Notes: generated by a model from the letters alone, not told the origin. A stretch of 64,000 bases of DNA from Muscardinus avellanarius (GCA_963383645.1 OY726569.1:28271070-28335069), one strand, 5' to 3'; shown: positions 47,173 through 60,729, numbered from the stretch's first letter. Translations and numbers: made by a program.

Positions 47173-47654
47173 AAACAACAACTTTGAAGCTCTCCTATGT
47201 ATTCTAATGTGCACCCAACCTGAGAACCCTGGCCTAGAACATGTTAAGAAGGTTGCTTTGCCATCTGGAACTCCAGAGGATAATGCCATGTTAAACATGA
47301 TTCTGGAAGCAATGCAATCATGCTGAGACTGCTTTAAGAATGATGAGAGACCTAAATTTAGGACAGAAAATGGTAAGGTTGAGAATCAGAAGCCTAAATA
47401 ATATTGAGGGCACTGAAGGAATATTTTGTTTCAAATTCTCCTTAGCTTCAGGAAATTTCATGACCAACAGTTCTTTCTCCTTTGCATGCAGTTTTCCCAA
47501 GCCTTGTCTTATGTCCAGTCCCAGGCTGTACACCTCTTTATTCTGAGGTCCTCTCTGTTCCATTATCATTTCTTTAAATGATCTTCCCTTGAACTCACCC
47601 TTTATAACAGATCTTTCTCAGAAGAAAGACTTGGCCAAAAGTTATCTTTTATTC

Positions 47655-47940
47655 TTTTTTTAATTTCTCTTTTTAAATTTTTTTATTGGTGGATTATAGT
47701 CATACATCTTAATGGAGTACAAGATGGTAGAGGCATACATGCACATAATACCCAATTAGCCCTTCCCCACTTCCCACCCTATTTCCTTCCACTCTCTCTT
47801 CTCATGTTTGGCTTAGTGATTGACTTTCATATGTTGTGAATGTACATTATGTACACTAGGGAATTTCCCCACTTCTTCCCTCCCATTTTTTATTCCAAAC
47901 AGCTCACCTTGGCTCTTACAGCACTACATCACAGAAAGAC
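47655..47940 (-). mobile_element. L1 3'-end fragment
   Basis: TTTTTATTGGTGGATTATAG, CATACATGCACATAATACCC and CATGTTTGGCTTAGTGAT match the 3'-end piece at 33358-33600 in sequence order. Confidence 0.6.
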
Positions 47941-47958
47941 AAATATTACATGATTTCT

Positions 47959-48186
47959 TTTCTTTTTCTTTTTCTTTTTCTTTTTCTTTTTCTTTTTTTT
48001 TTTTTTTTTGTGGTACCAGAGTTCCTGGAAACCCTTCTACCTCCAGGCTACACTCCCAGACCTATTTTATATTTTTATTTGGAAACAGGGTCTCTTAAGC
48101 CAGCGAGGCTGACTTTGAACCTGCGTGATCCTCTTGTCTCCACCTCCCAAGTGCAGAGATTACAAGCATGCACCTCCATGCCTGGC
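47959..48186 (-). mobile_element. Young B1-ID SINE, short-middle subfamily, (TTTTC)n tail
   Basis: Perfect 16-bp duplication ATATTACATGATTTCT at 47943-47958 and 48187-48202. Contains AAGCCAGCGAGGCTGACTT. Confidence 0.95.
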
Positions 48187-48231
48187 ATATTACATGATTT
48201 CTACAAATCATGTACAAATGCTACAAATATT

Positions 48232-48322
48232 ACATATATACATATATATAAAGCATAATTATATATAAGTAGAATTATATATGTAAAGTAGAAATATATA
48301 TACATATATATGTATGTATGTA

Positions 48323-48376
<54 letters not shown>
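48232..48376. repeat. AT-rich microsatellite cluster
   Basis: ATATAT, (GTAT)n, (GT)n and (TA)n tracts in succession. Confidence 0.92.
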
Positions 48377-48378
<2 letters not shown>

Positions 48379-49440
48379 CATTCCCGGAATCAATTAGTAG
48401 AATGGCAGTTACCAAGGAGGGCTGGGCATCAGGGGAAATTAAGAGCTAATAATCAATGACATAAATTTTCAGTCACATAAGATGAATAAGCCCTAGAGAT
48501 CTGATCTGCTATACAACATTGTACATATAATCAACAATAATATATTGCACACTTAAAATTTTGTTAAGTAGATCTCATGTTAAGTGCTCTTACATGCAAA
48601 TTTTTTAAAGAAAGACCAAAAATATTTTTTCAAATAGAGCTGAATGATGTGATGGAATATTCATATACATAATGCTAACCAAAAAAAGGATTTTCAGGAT
48701 GGTTTCAATTTCTCTAAAGTCTGCATATTGGCATATAAAAATAATGAAAAGCACACAAAAATGACTTAATAATGTTTCTCTTTGGGTGACAGATTACAGT
48801 TGGATTTTCTTGCCATTCATAATTCAAAATGTGCTGCATGTCATATGTTTATTAGAGAAAAGGAGCAGGCCTGGAGGAAATGAGGTAGGAAGGCAAACAG
48901 GCAGCATGTGGCCTGACTAAGTTTGCAAATGCAGAAACCCCATTTCCAGCTCTGCAGCAGCAGGTCACATGAGGACCAGATGGAAGGCCAGCAGGAGGAG
49001 AACCATTTCACTCATGGGAAGAGCCCTCACCTTGCATCCTGGACTGCCAGCTTTCTTGCACACAAGACGCCTAGGCAGTCTTCATCAGCCTCAGTAGAAA
49101 ACCCACCAACCCTAAAGGAGGGGACAAAACCTGGCTATTTGTGACAGCTTCCTTGTGAGCAATATCAGCAGATGTCTTTTTTCTTTTCTTTTCTTTTCTG
49201 CAGGTTCCAGTAATTCTCTGAGTGTTGATCAACCTATGAATGAGGGATATAAATAAGAAGAAGAATCTATGACCATGGACTGAAAACTCACAGTTCATTT
49301 TCCTTTTATCCAGTGTCCTGGTATCAGTAGCCATCCTGTGGAAAGATGATTCATATGATTTAATTGGATCCTGAAGATGAGAACTCAAAAGAAGGATATA
49401 TTCTGTGGCATTTCAGAAGTCACTCGAAGTTCTCAATCTC
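48377..49440. other. Mostly unassigned; old L1 tail likely
   Basis: 48600-48830 (GGATGGTTTCAATTTCTCT, TTTGGGTGACAGATTACAG) resembles the 3' end of an old L1. The remainder shows no gene. Confidence 0.4.
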
Positions 49441-49444
49441 ACCA

Positions 49445-50850
49445 TATTAGCCTTTGTTTTAGTCAGTGTTTACTAAAGTAACATAACTCAGAATATGTTT
49501 GTAGTAAAGGGAATTTATCGAATCAACTTACAGTCCAAAGCAGTGTAGTCCCAAGTTGCTGACGACACATGAGAGCTGGAGAAACCAGTAGCTGGTGAAG
49601 CAGTCCAAAAGTCTCAGAATTGGAGTGACCACTAATTCAGTCCCAGTCCAAGATGGAAAGGCCAGGAAACTCTTCAGAGAAATGATGATTAAGGTCCAGT
49701 TCAAAGAGTTGAATGCTGATAATGCAGACAAGAACAGATGCACTTTCTTCAGAAAGAACCACACATGCACTCCTGTGGCAGAGCAACCGACAGAAGATGA
49801 AGAGAGTAGACACAGGCATGGTGGGCAGAACTGATGAGACTAGAGATGAAGCCAATGATCAATCAAGCCAAGATTCATTTAGGAACAATCTTCCAACACT
49901 TGATATCAAAGAAAGGTAGAGTCATGCTTAAAAGATGCCAGCTTCAAGAACATGTTCATCTTTGAGTCCACTGCCTAAGGACAGTAATAAAGCCAGTTAA
50001 GGAGAGCACACATTGTTTTTGCCTGCTTGACATCCATCTCCTGTTTTTTAGTGATAATGCTACCCTGATTGATTTCCCCTAGATAAACCAACCTTCACCC
50101 CCTCTTACCCATGTCTGAGTCTGGGTAAAGTTTACCTATTTTTGATCCCCCGACAACATAGTTCATCTCTCTGGCCACAGTGATTGTCTCAAGGATGAGC
50201 TCTTGACCCTAACCCACAATTTCATATAGTGCTATTAAGAAGGTTTCTGAGATGTGAGAAGCTATAATTTACACCTAGACCTGCTGGTAGCCCCCTTCCC
50301 ACTACAAGGCAAGAGATCCTGAAGAGAGAACAAAACTGAATCCAGATAACATGGTTGGAGGCCCCGGATCCACTGTGACTGGCATCCACCTAGGATTTTG
50401 TTGTTGTACACACCAGCTACCTTAACTTGGATCCCCCTTCAAAGAAAACAAAGAATATAAGAGTTTTAGTTGGAAGGCGATCCCAGGAGGCACAGAAAGG
50501 GGCATAGGGAGGAGAGACTGAGAGGGAAGTTAGCCAATGGAGTATTATTAAGCCGTCTGTCAGTATTGGCAACTGGACCTTTGTCCTGCCAAGGAAACTC
50601 AGTGAAATGCTTGCCTTAAGCTAGCCCACCAAGAGACCAAAGAAGCTAGGATTGACACCCCAAATCCTGCTTATCATTGATGAAGGAGGCTCCTGGAAAT
50701 GATAACATTCATTCTCCCGGCACTGTGGTGGCAAGAGAAGTCTTGGGCAAATAAAGGCAGGTGTTGGTAACAGTAAGTTGAGCAGCATGCCTTGCATTTG
50801 TAAGCACACAGAATACAGGTGGGCCCCCAACGATGCAAAATAAGCCACTT
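49445..50850. other. Old interspersed repeats, unassigned
   Basis: TTTGTTTTAGTCAGTGTTTA at 49456 starts a segment resembling an LTR end, followed by repeated AGTCCAAAAG or CAGTCCAAGATGG blocks. No gene. Overlapping frames at 49595-49919 look incidental. Confidence 0.35.
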
Positions 50851-50852
50851 TT

Positions 50853-51071
50853 TTGGTGCTGAGGATTGAACCCAAGGGCATTCTACCTCTGAGCTACACC
50901 CCCAGCCTTACTTTTTATTCTTTATTTTGAAACAGGGTCTCCCTAAGTTGCAGAGGACCTCACTAAGTAGCTGAGGCTGGCTGCAAACCCGGACCCTCCT
51001 GTCTCAACCTCCAAAGCACTGGGATTACAAGCATGCACCACCATGCCTGGCTCATGCACCACCATGCCTGG
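50853..51071 (-). mobile_element. B1-ID SINE with terminal 20-bp duplication
   Basis: Reverse SINE whose final CATGCACCACCATGCCTGGC block occurs twice in tandem (about 51033-51072). Confidence 0.9.
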
Positions 51072-51980
51072 CTTTTTGAGTTGGATTTTTCTATCACTTC
51101 AATTAAAGGAGACATAACTAAAAACACTAATGAAGATAACCTTGGGCAAAATAAACTACTCAAAAAATACTTTTAAATTATTTTTGAATATATATTTATC
51201 ACACTGCAGTTCTAAAAAGGAAACAAGTCCTCAAACTTTGCAGATTAGATAAGTTATCTAGCTCTTTTCTATCAAATTACCCAATGTGGTGAGAACCAGG
51301 GACAAATTTAACACCCATACCTGCATCTAATCATTCCCTTTTCTCAGATGCACCCTGCCTAGTGCTGCCAAATTCATCTCTAAAGTGCCCCCCAAAAGCT
51401 TTGCCTTCTCAGAACGTCCAGATTCCACCCAAGACTTCCTTTCCCAACTCCAAAATCTGTTCCTGCTACTTGTTTTTCCCACAATATGTGCACGGGCCAT
51501 TTCTACCTCTTGCAGTTCTCCATCTTTCTAAACCTATTTCATTTCTCTCTATGCATGTGATGGCCACAGCTCTTCCCAAGCCCATGTGGCAGTTCACCAC
51601 TTAGCATTAAGCTTGTATACCACAGGTGTTTGATATTTATGGGAAGGTTGTTTGTTTTCTTTTCTTTTCACTGTTGTGGAACAGATGGTTTAAGAGACAT
51701 CATTATACATAAACTCAGTGGGTTAAATCTCCCAGGAGAACAAAACACTTTAAAATGACCTCCAGTCACCTCGGAGTTCAGGGACAAGATCTCCTCCAGC
51801 TGTTGCACATTGAATAATTGGGTTAGCCCCTTCCTCCCAGTTCTATTGGAGCAGTAAGGAGGAAGCCTAATATCTAGGAAATTCTCTTATGAAACTCTGT
51901 CAGCGATCCTTATAAGCTAATGCTGCTTCCTCAATAGTCCATGGTCTTCAAATAAAAGCTCTACCTACATACAAACTCAA
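51072..51980. other. No gene seen
   Basis: No family recognised. Confidence 0.35.
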
Positions 51981-52498
51981 CTCTACCAAACGAAGACATA
52001 AATTTAAACACATTTCCAGTCAAAATTGAAAAAGGCTTTTTATTTCATAACTTGTAAAGATGGCTTTTAAAGGTTATCGAAAGAATAAATGAGATATATA
52101 TCCAATAAAAATTTAAATACTTGCCATATTAGATATTAAAACGTGTTCTAAAGCTATACTCATTAAAATAATGAGGGGCTAATGCAAGGACAGATATTCA
52201 GACAAATCAATAAAACTATAGAACCTAAAGTTAGAAGTGAGAGATCTGGTTATGAGGAAGACGTTTGCATATGTTAAAGTCATCATCCTAAACCAGAACG
52301 ACTTCTCAATAAATTGCTGGAAGACACCTGAACAACTATCTAGAAATCAGTGAAACTGAATACTAACCTCAAAAAAATCCAAATGTAAAGCATTTATAAT
52401 GTTTTATTTTTTTAAAAAAAATCACTGTTTATGTAATTTTGAAAAAGAAATATTTTGTAAAAATACAGCAAAGAAATTATGAAGGATAAAATTGACAA

Positions 52499-52684
52499 TT
52501 TTTTTTGTGGTACTGGGGTTCCTGGAAACCCTTTTACCTCCGGGCTACACCCAGACCTATCTTATATTATTTTTATTTGGAAACAGGGTCTCTTAAGCCA
52601 GCGTGGCTGGCTTCGAACCTGCACTATCCTCCTGTCTCCACCTCCCAAGCGTGGGGATTACAAGCGTGTGCTACCACGCCCGGC
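52499..52684 (-). mobile_element. Young B1-ID SINE, short-middle subfamily
   Basis: AAAATTGACAA duplicated at 52488-52498 and 52685-52695. Contains AAGCCAGCGTGGCTGGCTT. Confidence 0.95.
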
Positions 52685-53410
52685 AAAATTGACAAATTTG
52701 ATGAGTCCGTTTTTAAACATCCAAATATTAAAAGCACTATAAATTATAAGACAACTGATATGGTAGAAAATATTTGAAATAGACATCAAAATGAAAATTA
52801 CATATAAATATACAAAAATATCTAAAAATAAGTAAAGATAAAATGAACTCAAATAGAACAAAATGACAGAAGTCAACAAGCATTTCACAAATTATATATA
52901 CAAATGACTGCTAAACATAAGAATGTCTATTACTATATAATCAAATTACTGTGATTTTGAAACCAATCAGACATTATGTTCAGCCAATCATAATGGCAAA
53001 GACTACGCCATGTTGGTAAAAATGAGAATGGACTGCACACCAGTATATTGCTGGTAATGCAAATTTCTACAAAAGTTTTTAGCTAAATCTAAGCAATAAG
53101 CATCTCAAAGCCTTAAAAATTATGTGATATATAATATGTAGACACACACAAAGATCTGTTAGAATTAAGTATATAACAACATAAATCATAATGGATTTAA
53201 ATGTCCAATAGTGAACTGGGAAAATAAATTTTGAAACAGCCACGAAATATAATGATATTGTTACTTGAAACAATTTATGAGTATTGGTTGTCATGAAAAA
53301 TGTTTTTGAATCATAATATATTAGTAAGTAGGAAAAATCATAAGCATAAACTTTGTGTTAGGATTGATACAAATGTTTACATATAGAAATATGTATACAG
53401 AGAAGGTTAG

Positions 53411-53413
<3 letters not shown>

Positions 53414-53452
<39 letters not shown>
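53414..53452. repeat. (CA)n microsatellite
   Basis: About 19 CA units. Confidence 0.97.
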
Positions 53453-53455
<3 letters not shown>

Positions 53456-53501
53456 TTCCTTGCTCTGCCAGCTGAAAACCAACAGCATCCCAGTAGCAAC
53501 A

Positions 53502-53560
53502 AGATCCTGGTTTCTAATACCATTTTTCAATAATAGATCTCAGATCCTGGTTTCTAATAC
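53502..53560 (+). repeat. Short tandem duplication, 40-bp period
   Basis: AGATCCTGGTTTCTAATAC occurs at 53502 and again at 53542. Confidence 0.85.
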
Positions 53561-53958
53561 TACTTTCCACTAAAAGGAATTAAAGCTCCTTGAAGAATAA
53601 GCCTGGAGAACCTTACAGTACCAGAAAGTAAACAAAACAAACAAACAAACCCTCAATGAAGGGGTGGGAGTGTCAAAATGGTGTAGGCATTGACTGAAAA
53701 GGTTTCCATTGGCAAAATCAGATCACTCTGAGCAATAAAATAAGTAAGTAATGTTAAGTAATAGTTCAAAGTATAAAACAAGTACCTATGAGTCAATGCT
53801 GATATAAATATAAATAGGGGAGAAGAGACAAAATTTCTAGGCAGAACTCTGATAATGTGTGTAGCCATCCTTCATTCAAAGAGGTGGAAGAGAACTCCCA
53901 TTCCTTATACATGGGGCAAACATAGTGACCTCCTTCTAAAGGGTACAGTACAGAGAGT

Positions 53959-54015
53959 GGTAGTGTTTGCCAGATTTTGTCAACTTTATAGTAGCAAAAT
54001 CTGGCAAACACTACC
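53959..54015. repeat. Perfect 21-bp inverted repeat, 15-base loop
   Basis: Left arm 53959-53979 (GGTAGTGTTTGCCAGATTTT plus G) is the exact reverse complement of 53995-54015. It could form a strong hairpin. Confidence 0.95.
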
Positions 54016-54560
54016 TCAACCTGGTGACAGAAATTAATGTCAAGAGGGATAAATCATGTTGACAGTGTATGACCTCAATGTTCTGCGATGAGAAATGGCA
54101 CTTTACCCTAAAGATCTTCCTCCCCAAAACCCATAAGCCCAATCTAATTATAAGGATATTCTCAAAAAGTCCCAATTGCAGGAAATTCTATAAAACCCAT
54201 GACCAGTATCCCCTCAAAACTGTCAAAGTCACTAAAAACAAGAAAAGTCTGGGAAAGTATCATAACTAAGAAGAGTCTGAGAAGATACCATCACTAAATT
54301 CACTGTGGTATCGATACCTGGATAGGATTCTGAAACAGCAAAAGGGTATTAGGTAAATTCTAAGTCGATCTAATAAAGTGTGAACTTTATGACAATATGT
54401 CACCATTGGTTCATCAAATGTGGCATATGGACTGTTATAAGATGTCAATAGGAGGGGACATTGGGTATGGAATATATGGGACCTCTGGGTACTATCTTCA
54501 CAACCTTTATATCAATCCCAAATTATTCTAAATAAGGCTTTTTTGAAAAAACTCATAAAA

Positions 54561-57220
54561 ATGTAGGTTTCATATGATGTGATTTTTACAGGAGGAGAAT
54601 TATAATTTTATAGATGAGAAAATCTTGAGATGTGCTGTCCAATACATAGCCAATACCTGAACACTTGATTTGTGACTAGTCTGAGATGTGCTGAATGTGT
54701 AAATGACACACTAGATTTCAAAGACAGTATGAAGAAAAAACTTTAAATAATCTAATACTTTTTAAATTTACTACATGTTGAAATAAAAGTGCTTGGAGTA
54801 TATTGAATATATTTATTATTTCTTTTAATGTTGCTACTAAAAACATTCTAGCCATGCATATGGTTTATATCGTATTTCTATTGACAGCAGGGGTCTAAAA
54901 GTATAGACATAAGAATGTTAACAATAGTTATTCCTAATAGTGGGATTAAGAGTAGTTTTTTTTAGATTTTCTTCTATCTAGTTTTTCTTCTATGAATGAT
55001 CGTTCCTTGTATAATAAAAAAGTAATAAAAGTAAAAAGACACAAACCACTGCCATAAAATGTCATGCTAACTGATAGAAGTACCAAGCAGAAATGTTAAG
55101 CCATAGAATCCTTTCATTAATTAAATGTATTCACTCATTTAAACACACATATATTAAGTATTCCCTGTGCACTGGGAGAGTTACTAGGAGTACAAAAAGA
55201 TAAGCTGTAATTATTTCCTTTAGGGAGTTCAAAGTCCACTGGGGAAGTTGAGCTCAGAAGCAGGATATTAGGACACACTGTGGGCGATGATACTATGAGG
55301 ATTCCTACAGAGCCCACTCCTCTTTCCTTCCTGCTTTAAATGCTACTGTTTTTCTGGCTCCATGCCTAATCTAGCTCTCTGCCCCAACACGACCACAACT
55401 AACACCCACATGCTAATGGCTTCTCCTCTAACCTGATGTTGTTCCAGACTTAGACATCTAATGGCCTTTTGCTAAATCCCAGAATTTCTTCACTTCTTCT
55501 AGTCTGAGTTCCTCTACCCTTTTTTCCCCTTGTCTTTATTAATGATACCACCATTGAAATAGTTGCCTTGTGGCTTGGTATAAAAATCCAATTTAGTCAA
55601 TGTACTTTACTTGCCAGAGTTCTTTAGAATTGGTAGCACACCAGCTCACTGTAGCTGCCAATCCAACCTCAGCTCCTGGCACATTTCTACTCAGCACTGA
55701 CACTCTAGAAGTACCAAACTACCAATTTAGAAAATACCTTGTTATCACCTCTCTCTCCCATACCCTTCCATCATCATCACCATCTCCTTCTCATGGTCCC
55801 CCAACATGTCCTCTCTGAACCCTTCCTTGATCTTCCAGGAAAGTATAAGCACTCTTTCCTCTGGCTCCTTTGAGCTTTGTATATCTCCAGTTCCTACTCA
55901 GAATACTCTATTCTTTGAGGACAGATATTATGTCTCCTTCACCTCATTACCCTCAGCATCACACAGAACATGACAAATAGAAACTTCTCAAGTTTATTGA
56001 ATAACCACTATTTTTCTTCACCTTTTTCACTCTACCGCGGTCACTCTTGCCCTCTAGAATCATCTAGATGTTCCTGGAATGCCCAAGCCATTTTCACATC
56101 AGGAATTTTGTCCTTGAATGATCTCACTCCAGGGGGCTTTCTCCATCACACGATTCAATCACTGATCAAAAGTCATCTCACCAAAGAGATCCTTCCTTCC
56201 ATCCTAGGTAAGAAAGTACCCATCTGACTCACCCCTCTTTCCCCTGTCCTAGTCTTATTTTTTTTTCATGGCAAGCATCATTAGCAGACATTATAGTATT
56301 TATCTGTATATTTCTTTTGTATATTCACTAGAATATAAGAATCAAAAAGCCCATGACTCTAAATTATTAAATTATTAAATCTGATGTGTGCATAAATAAA
56401 TGATATTCTTCATCATCAAACATGGCACTGTTTCTCTGACTTCCATTTCCCCTTCATCTGCCATTTTTCTTAACAAGTCATAAATCTGAGACCTTAAACA
56501 AAAAGGAATTAAGACACGAACTCCAAGAATTGGCATGGATAACAAGGTTGAGTGAGCAATAATCTTAAAACTTAAAAAAGTAATAACAGTTCTGCTATCC
56601 ATGTAATGAATTGGTATCAAGCATGTGTTTTATCTTCTAATTCATTTATTCAACAAATATTCATATCACACCTGAGTTCCTTTTTAAAAGATAACTGTCT
56701 CTTGCATTTGTAGCATTATTTATAATTTACAAGATCCTTTCTGATATTCACTTCAATGTACCCTCATAAATAATTCTTTAAGGTAAGCAGGTCTTATGAG
56801 GAATGAGTCTTATGAGGAATGAGTTACCAGATTAAGGATCATTGGGTTGTGAAAATTTTGAAGTAGGAATGCATTCCATCGTTTTATTGTTGATACAACT
56901 ATGTACAGAATCCCATTATCAATCTATTTATTTCACCTCAGAGAGCTGTAATACACACATTGTCCATCAGTACCGGTACATTAATTCTCACTCCTGGGAT
57001 TCTCAGCCTACTCTCAGCTTCTGTACTAATATGAATATTTCATGGTAGAGTGCACATACTTTGAGGATAGGTACCATGCCTTCTCTGATTCTTCTTCTTA
57101 CATTAGGGCTCTGTGCATGCTGTGTGTTCTTCATAAATATGTATTAGTAAAGAGAATAGCCATTAATACAAGAATTTCTCCAATCAGAAAGTAACCAGGG
57201 CAAACTGACATCTAGTCTCC
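54561..57220. other. Unassigned, with L2 relics
   Basis: No gene. L2-like ends at 55115-55230 (ATATATTAAGTATTCCCTGT), 55915-56010 (TTTGAGGACAGATATTATG) and 57040-57150 (TTTGAGGATAGGTACCATG). A 16-bp tandem copy TCTTATGAGGAATGAG lies at 56791-56822. Confidence 0.4.
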
Positions 57221-57224
57221 AAAA

Positions 57225-57620
57225 ATGGCTCTCCAATGAGCCATGCTTCTGAGTTGTACATTTGCATATTGCCTTCCTCTTAAATCTAGACTGGCTCTGA
57301 TACTCGAGTATAACCAGAGAAAGGCTGCAGAAGTGATGCCCTGTGCCTTCCCAGCCTTGTAGCTTCTCTCTGAGTCTCTGGGAATACTTCCTCTGGAGGA
57401 ACCCAGCTATCATGCAGGCAGTTGCACTACTTTGATACCATCATGCTTTAAGGAAGCCCAGGCAAGACAAATGCAGAGACAGGTCTAGTCAGTCTTCGGC
57501 TGTTCAGCCATCCCATCCCAAGCTCCAGTCATGTGAGAGAAGAAGTCATCCAGGATGTCATGCCCAATGGAGTTGCAGATGACTCCATCACAAACAACCT
57601 TTCATGTGTCACTTCCATCG
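57225..57620 (+). mobile_element. MLT1-like MaLR LTR (tentative)
   Basis: TCTAGACTGGCTCTGATAC, CCATCCCATCCCAAGCTCC and a CATGTGAGAGAAGAAGTCATC segment run parallel to the copy at 21775-22230. Confidence 0.5.
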
Positions 57621-57788
57621 TAAATGCTTTCTAATGGTTGTTAAAATATGATATAAAATCTTTGCACCATGTCTTATATATCCATCCACATTCATCTAAT
57701 ACAGACCTTCTTGTTTTTAACCTTCCAAATCTTTTCCTTCCAGAACCCTGACCAGGAAGTTAGACTATCATTGGCTACTGCCCAAGAA

Positions 57789-57789
57789 A

Positions 57790-57864
<75 letters not shown>
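57789..57864. repeat. (TA)n microsatellite
   Basis: Interrupted once at about 57816; about 38 units. Confidence 0.97.
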
Positions 57865-57866
<2 letters not shown>

Positions 57867-58339
57867 TCACTATGGGCCATTTTTCCTTCCATATGAAATG
57901 TAGATTATTAGAGTACTGTTCACAGACCCATGCATTAGAAAGATTGTCTTTCTCCACTGCCTCTTAAGTCCATCCCTGAACATTGCTTATAAGGTAGATG
58001 CTATGCATTTTGGGCTTGGATACATATATCAAGCAAATCCACCTGTAAATCAAGCTCAGGCTTCTTCTTTCTCCTTCAGCTAGCTACATTTCCCACCTGA
58101 CATGGCCATAAATAAAAGTTGTGGGAGTGGCACTTGAGCAATTGTATGGAGAATGTACTTATGCAATGTATGTGCACCATGGGGTAGCCAGACCATAATA
58201 ACCTAGCTTATATTTGTTATGATAAGATTAAGCCTGTAGACCAGGAGAAAGGGGGAATGGGTTAGTTCCTAAGAGTACACTGATTCCTTGCACAAGAAAG
58301 TACTATGAGGCCTCTTCCTGCACAGGGAAATTGCTGGTT

Positions 58340-58344
<5 letters not shown>
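57865..58344. other. No gene seen
   Basis: No coding or repeat assignment. Confidence 0.35.
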
Positions 58345-58384
<40 letters not shown>

Positions 58385-58575
58385 CTGGGGATGGAACCCA
58401 GGGCATTCAACCTCTGAGCTACACTCCCTGCCCTATTTTTATTCTTTATTTTGAAATAGGGTCTCACTAAGTTGTGGAGGACCTCAGTAAGTAGCTGAGG
58501 CTGTCCATGAACCACAATTCTTCAGTCTCAGCCTCACAAATACTGGTATTACAAGCATGCACCACCATGCCCGGA
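58345..58575 (-). mobile_element. SINE with (GT)n tail
   Basis: GT repeat 58345-58382, then reverse ID and B1 parts to CACCACCATGCCCGG. AAATTGCTGGTTCTT and AAATCGCTGGTTCTT flank it. Confidence 0.92.
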
Positions 58576-59200
58576 AAATCGCTGGTTCTTATGGGCAACT
58601 TCTGAAAGCTGTGAAGGTCCAGAGCAGAAATCCCCAGTGGCATTCATCCAGATGTCCCCATCCCTTATGTCAGGGTTTCAAATTTTCCCAACCATGGACC
58701 TGTTACCACAGCATGACAAGTCTTCCCTGGCTGAGCATATAAATGTATCTGGAGCTCTAAATTGTGATCAAATCCTATCTGCTCATCAACTATGTCTGTC
58801 CTTCTGTAGAAGAGTCTCTTTTAAAAGAAGACTTCTGACTCTCACACTCAGCCTTTAACTATTTATAAATGCTGTCATTTTTCACTATTCCTTTTTGGAG
58901 TTTTAATACAAATTAACAATAGCCAGTGACTCTCTTTTGTTTTGTTTAATCACCTCCTGGGTCTTTTAAATGCCTGAAACTCTTCACCTGCCATGGAGTT
59001 TTCATTAACAAAGACTTTCCCACCACACAACCACCAGAAAACCATAGGCTTCTATCTTGTACTAAGTACTATCAATGCCCCAAATACCACTAAGGATGGG
59101 GTCTCCTTGCCTAGCAAGGTGGAAAATCAGTCCCAAGTCCATCAGTTTTCTTGAACAATTCCTTATACTAATTGTATACAATGCTCAGACACAAAACATA
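58576..59200. other. No gene seen
   Basis: No family recognised. Confidence 0.35.
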
Positions 59201-60513
59201 TGCTAAGTCAAAATTAGCAATTTATTGGAGGAAACACCCATGAAGAATATGGGGGAAAGAACTGAAGAAGGCAGGGAAAACCTCAAATGGATGCAGATCT
59301 GACACTTGTAAAGAGAACGAAGAAGTAAGGATGCTTGAGCAGAGAGTTTCACTCTGTAGCACAGTTTCCGGGAAGTTTCTACCAGGCCAATAGGGAGTAT
59401 ACACATGCCAAAATTTCCCATTGGAGGAGCCCTGCATCCTACAGGAATGCACTGATACCGGTAGCCTCAATGCTCAGTCATTGGCTTGAAGCAGCTGGGA
59501 CTGGGAGGTCCCAGTGCAAACGCACTGGTAGATCCAGAGCGGTGACCTATGAAGCTGTAAGTCAATTGTGCTCTCCTAGACGGGTTCTCTTAAAAGAGAC
59601 CTGAGTAGGCATTTTCGTGAATGCCACCAAAGGCTCATCAGGAGTTCTGTCATAACTTCAGCTCTTGGCAGTTTGAACACACAACAGGGATGATAGCTTG
59701 ATAGTTCTTGGTTAGCAAAAGTCCAGTTGTTGAGTCCATGCAAACCCTTCACCATATCACGTTGTTAACTAGCCATTGGGCAAAGACAGGGTGTCTGGTA
59801 AAAGCAGTCTATTGATATCTGTAAATCTGATCGTCCTGCCAATCTAAGATCTCCTTCTGCTAAGGGTTGGTTTTTTTTGGTTTTGGAGGGGGGAGTGGCT
59901 AGAATCTAAATGGAACACAAATATTTTTATAGTCTATAGTTATTCTGAGAGTTCTAACCTCCTCAGATTCTTATGAAACCAGTTATCCAATTAAGTTCCT
60001 TTAATGACCCTGATCATCTGATCAAACTATTAGACACTTTATGCTGATCATATCTTCCTCTAGGTAAGATGAATCAACAGATGCTTGAAGTTTTTCCCAG
60101 CAAAAAAAGATTTCATCTCCATCCTTCAGCCCCATGAGTGGGACTTCAAATCCCCCTAGTGGGACTAGAGCATTCTAGATATCCATTTGGGGAAGGTATT
60201 GAAATATTATACAGAACTATCTGGAAACAAGCCTAATTTTCCCCTCTTTCAACTGGTCATAAACATTTGATAAGACCATAAGTACCAGCTTAAAAATATG
60301 AGGCAGTGTAGCAGAATGAAAAGCTATGCTAAACCAAACCTCTTGCTAATATCATTTCTAAATTCCTTAAGAATATACTCAATCCTGATCGCTAATAAGC
60401 CACTCACACTCATATGCATGTCCAAATTTGGGGTTTGTTGGATCAAGCAACACCCACTTCATGATGAGCATTTCAATTCATGTGATAGCTCAGTGATCAA
60501 ATACTTTGTCTCT

Positions 60514-60729
60514 AGCCAGGCGTGGTGGTGCACACTTGTAATCGCCCCATTCAGGAGGCTGAGACTGGAGGATCGCAGTTCGAGGTCAGCCTTAGCTACT
60601 TAGTGAGGCCCTCTGCAACTTAGTGAGACCCTGTTTCAAAATAAAGAGTAAAAAATAGGGCAGGGGGTGTAGCCCGGAGGTCGAATGCCCCTGGGTTCCA
60701 TCCCCAGACTGGAAAAAAAAAAAAAAAAA
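60514..60729 (+). mobile_element. B1-ID SINE
   Basis: TAGCCAGGCGTGGTGGTGCA head, GTAGCCCGGAGGTCGAATGC ID part, 18-base A tail. Confidence 0.93.

Larger units (their letters stand above)
51980..54560 (+). mobile_element. Old L1 3' half and 3' UTR
   Basis: AAAGCTATACTCATTAAAAT and AGGACAGATATTCAGACAAA (late ORF2), and from about 53600 a 3' UTR with GGATAGGATTCTGAAACAG, ATGTCACCATTGGTTC and GGACCTCTGGGTACTATC, typical of old L1M elements. A SINE (52499-52684) and the inverted repeat at 53959-54015 lie inside. Confidence 0.65.

Noticed and set aside
49595..49919. Overlapping frames on both strands as a gene
   Set aside because: They lie in repeat-like sequence with repeated AGTCC blocks and have no recognisable domain.
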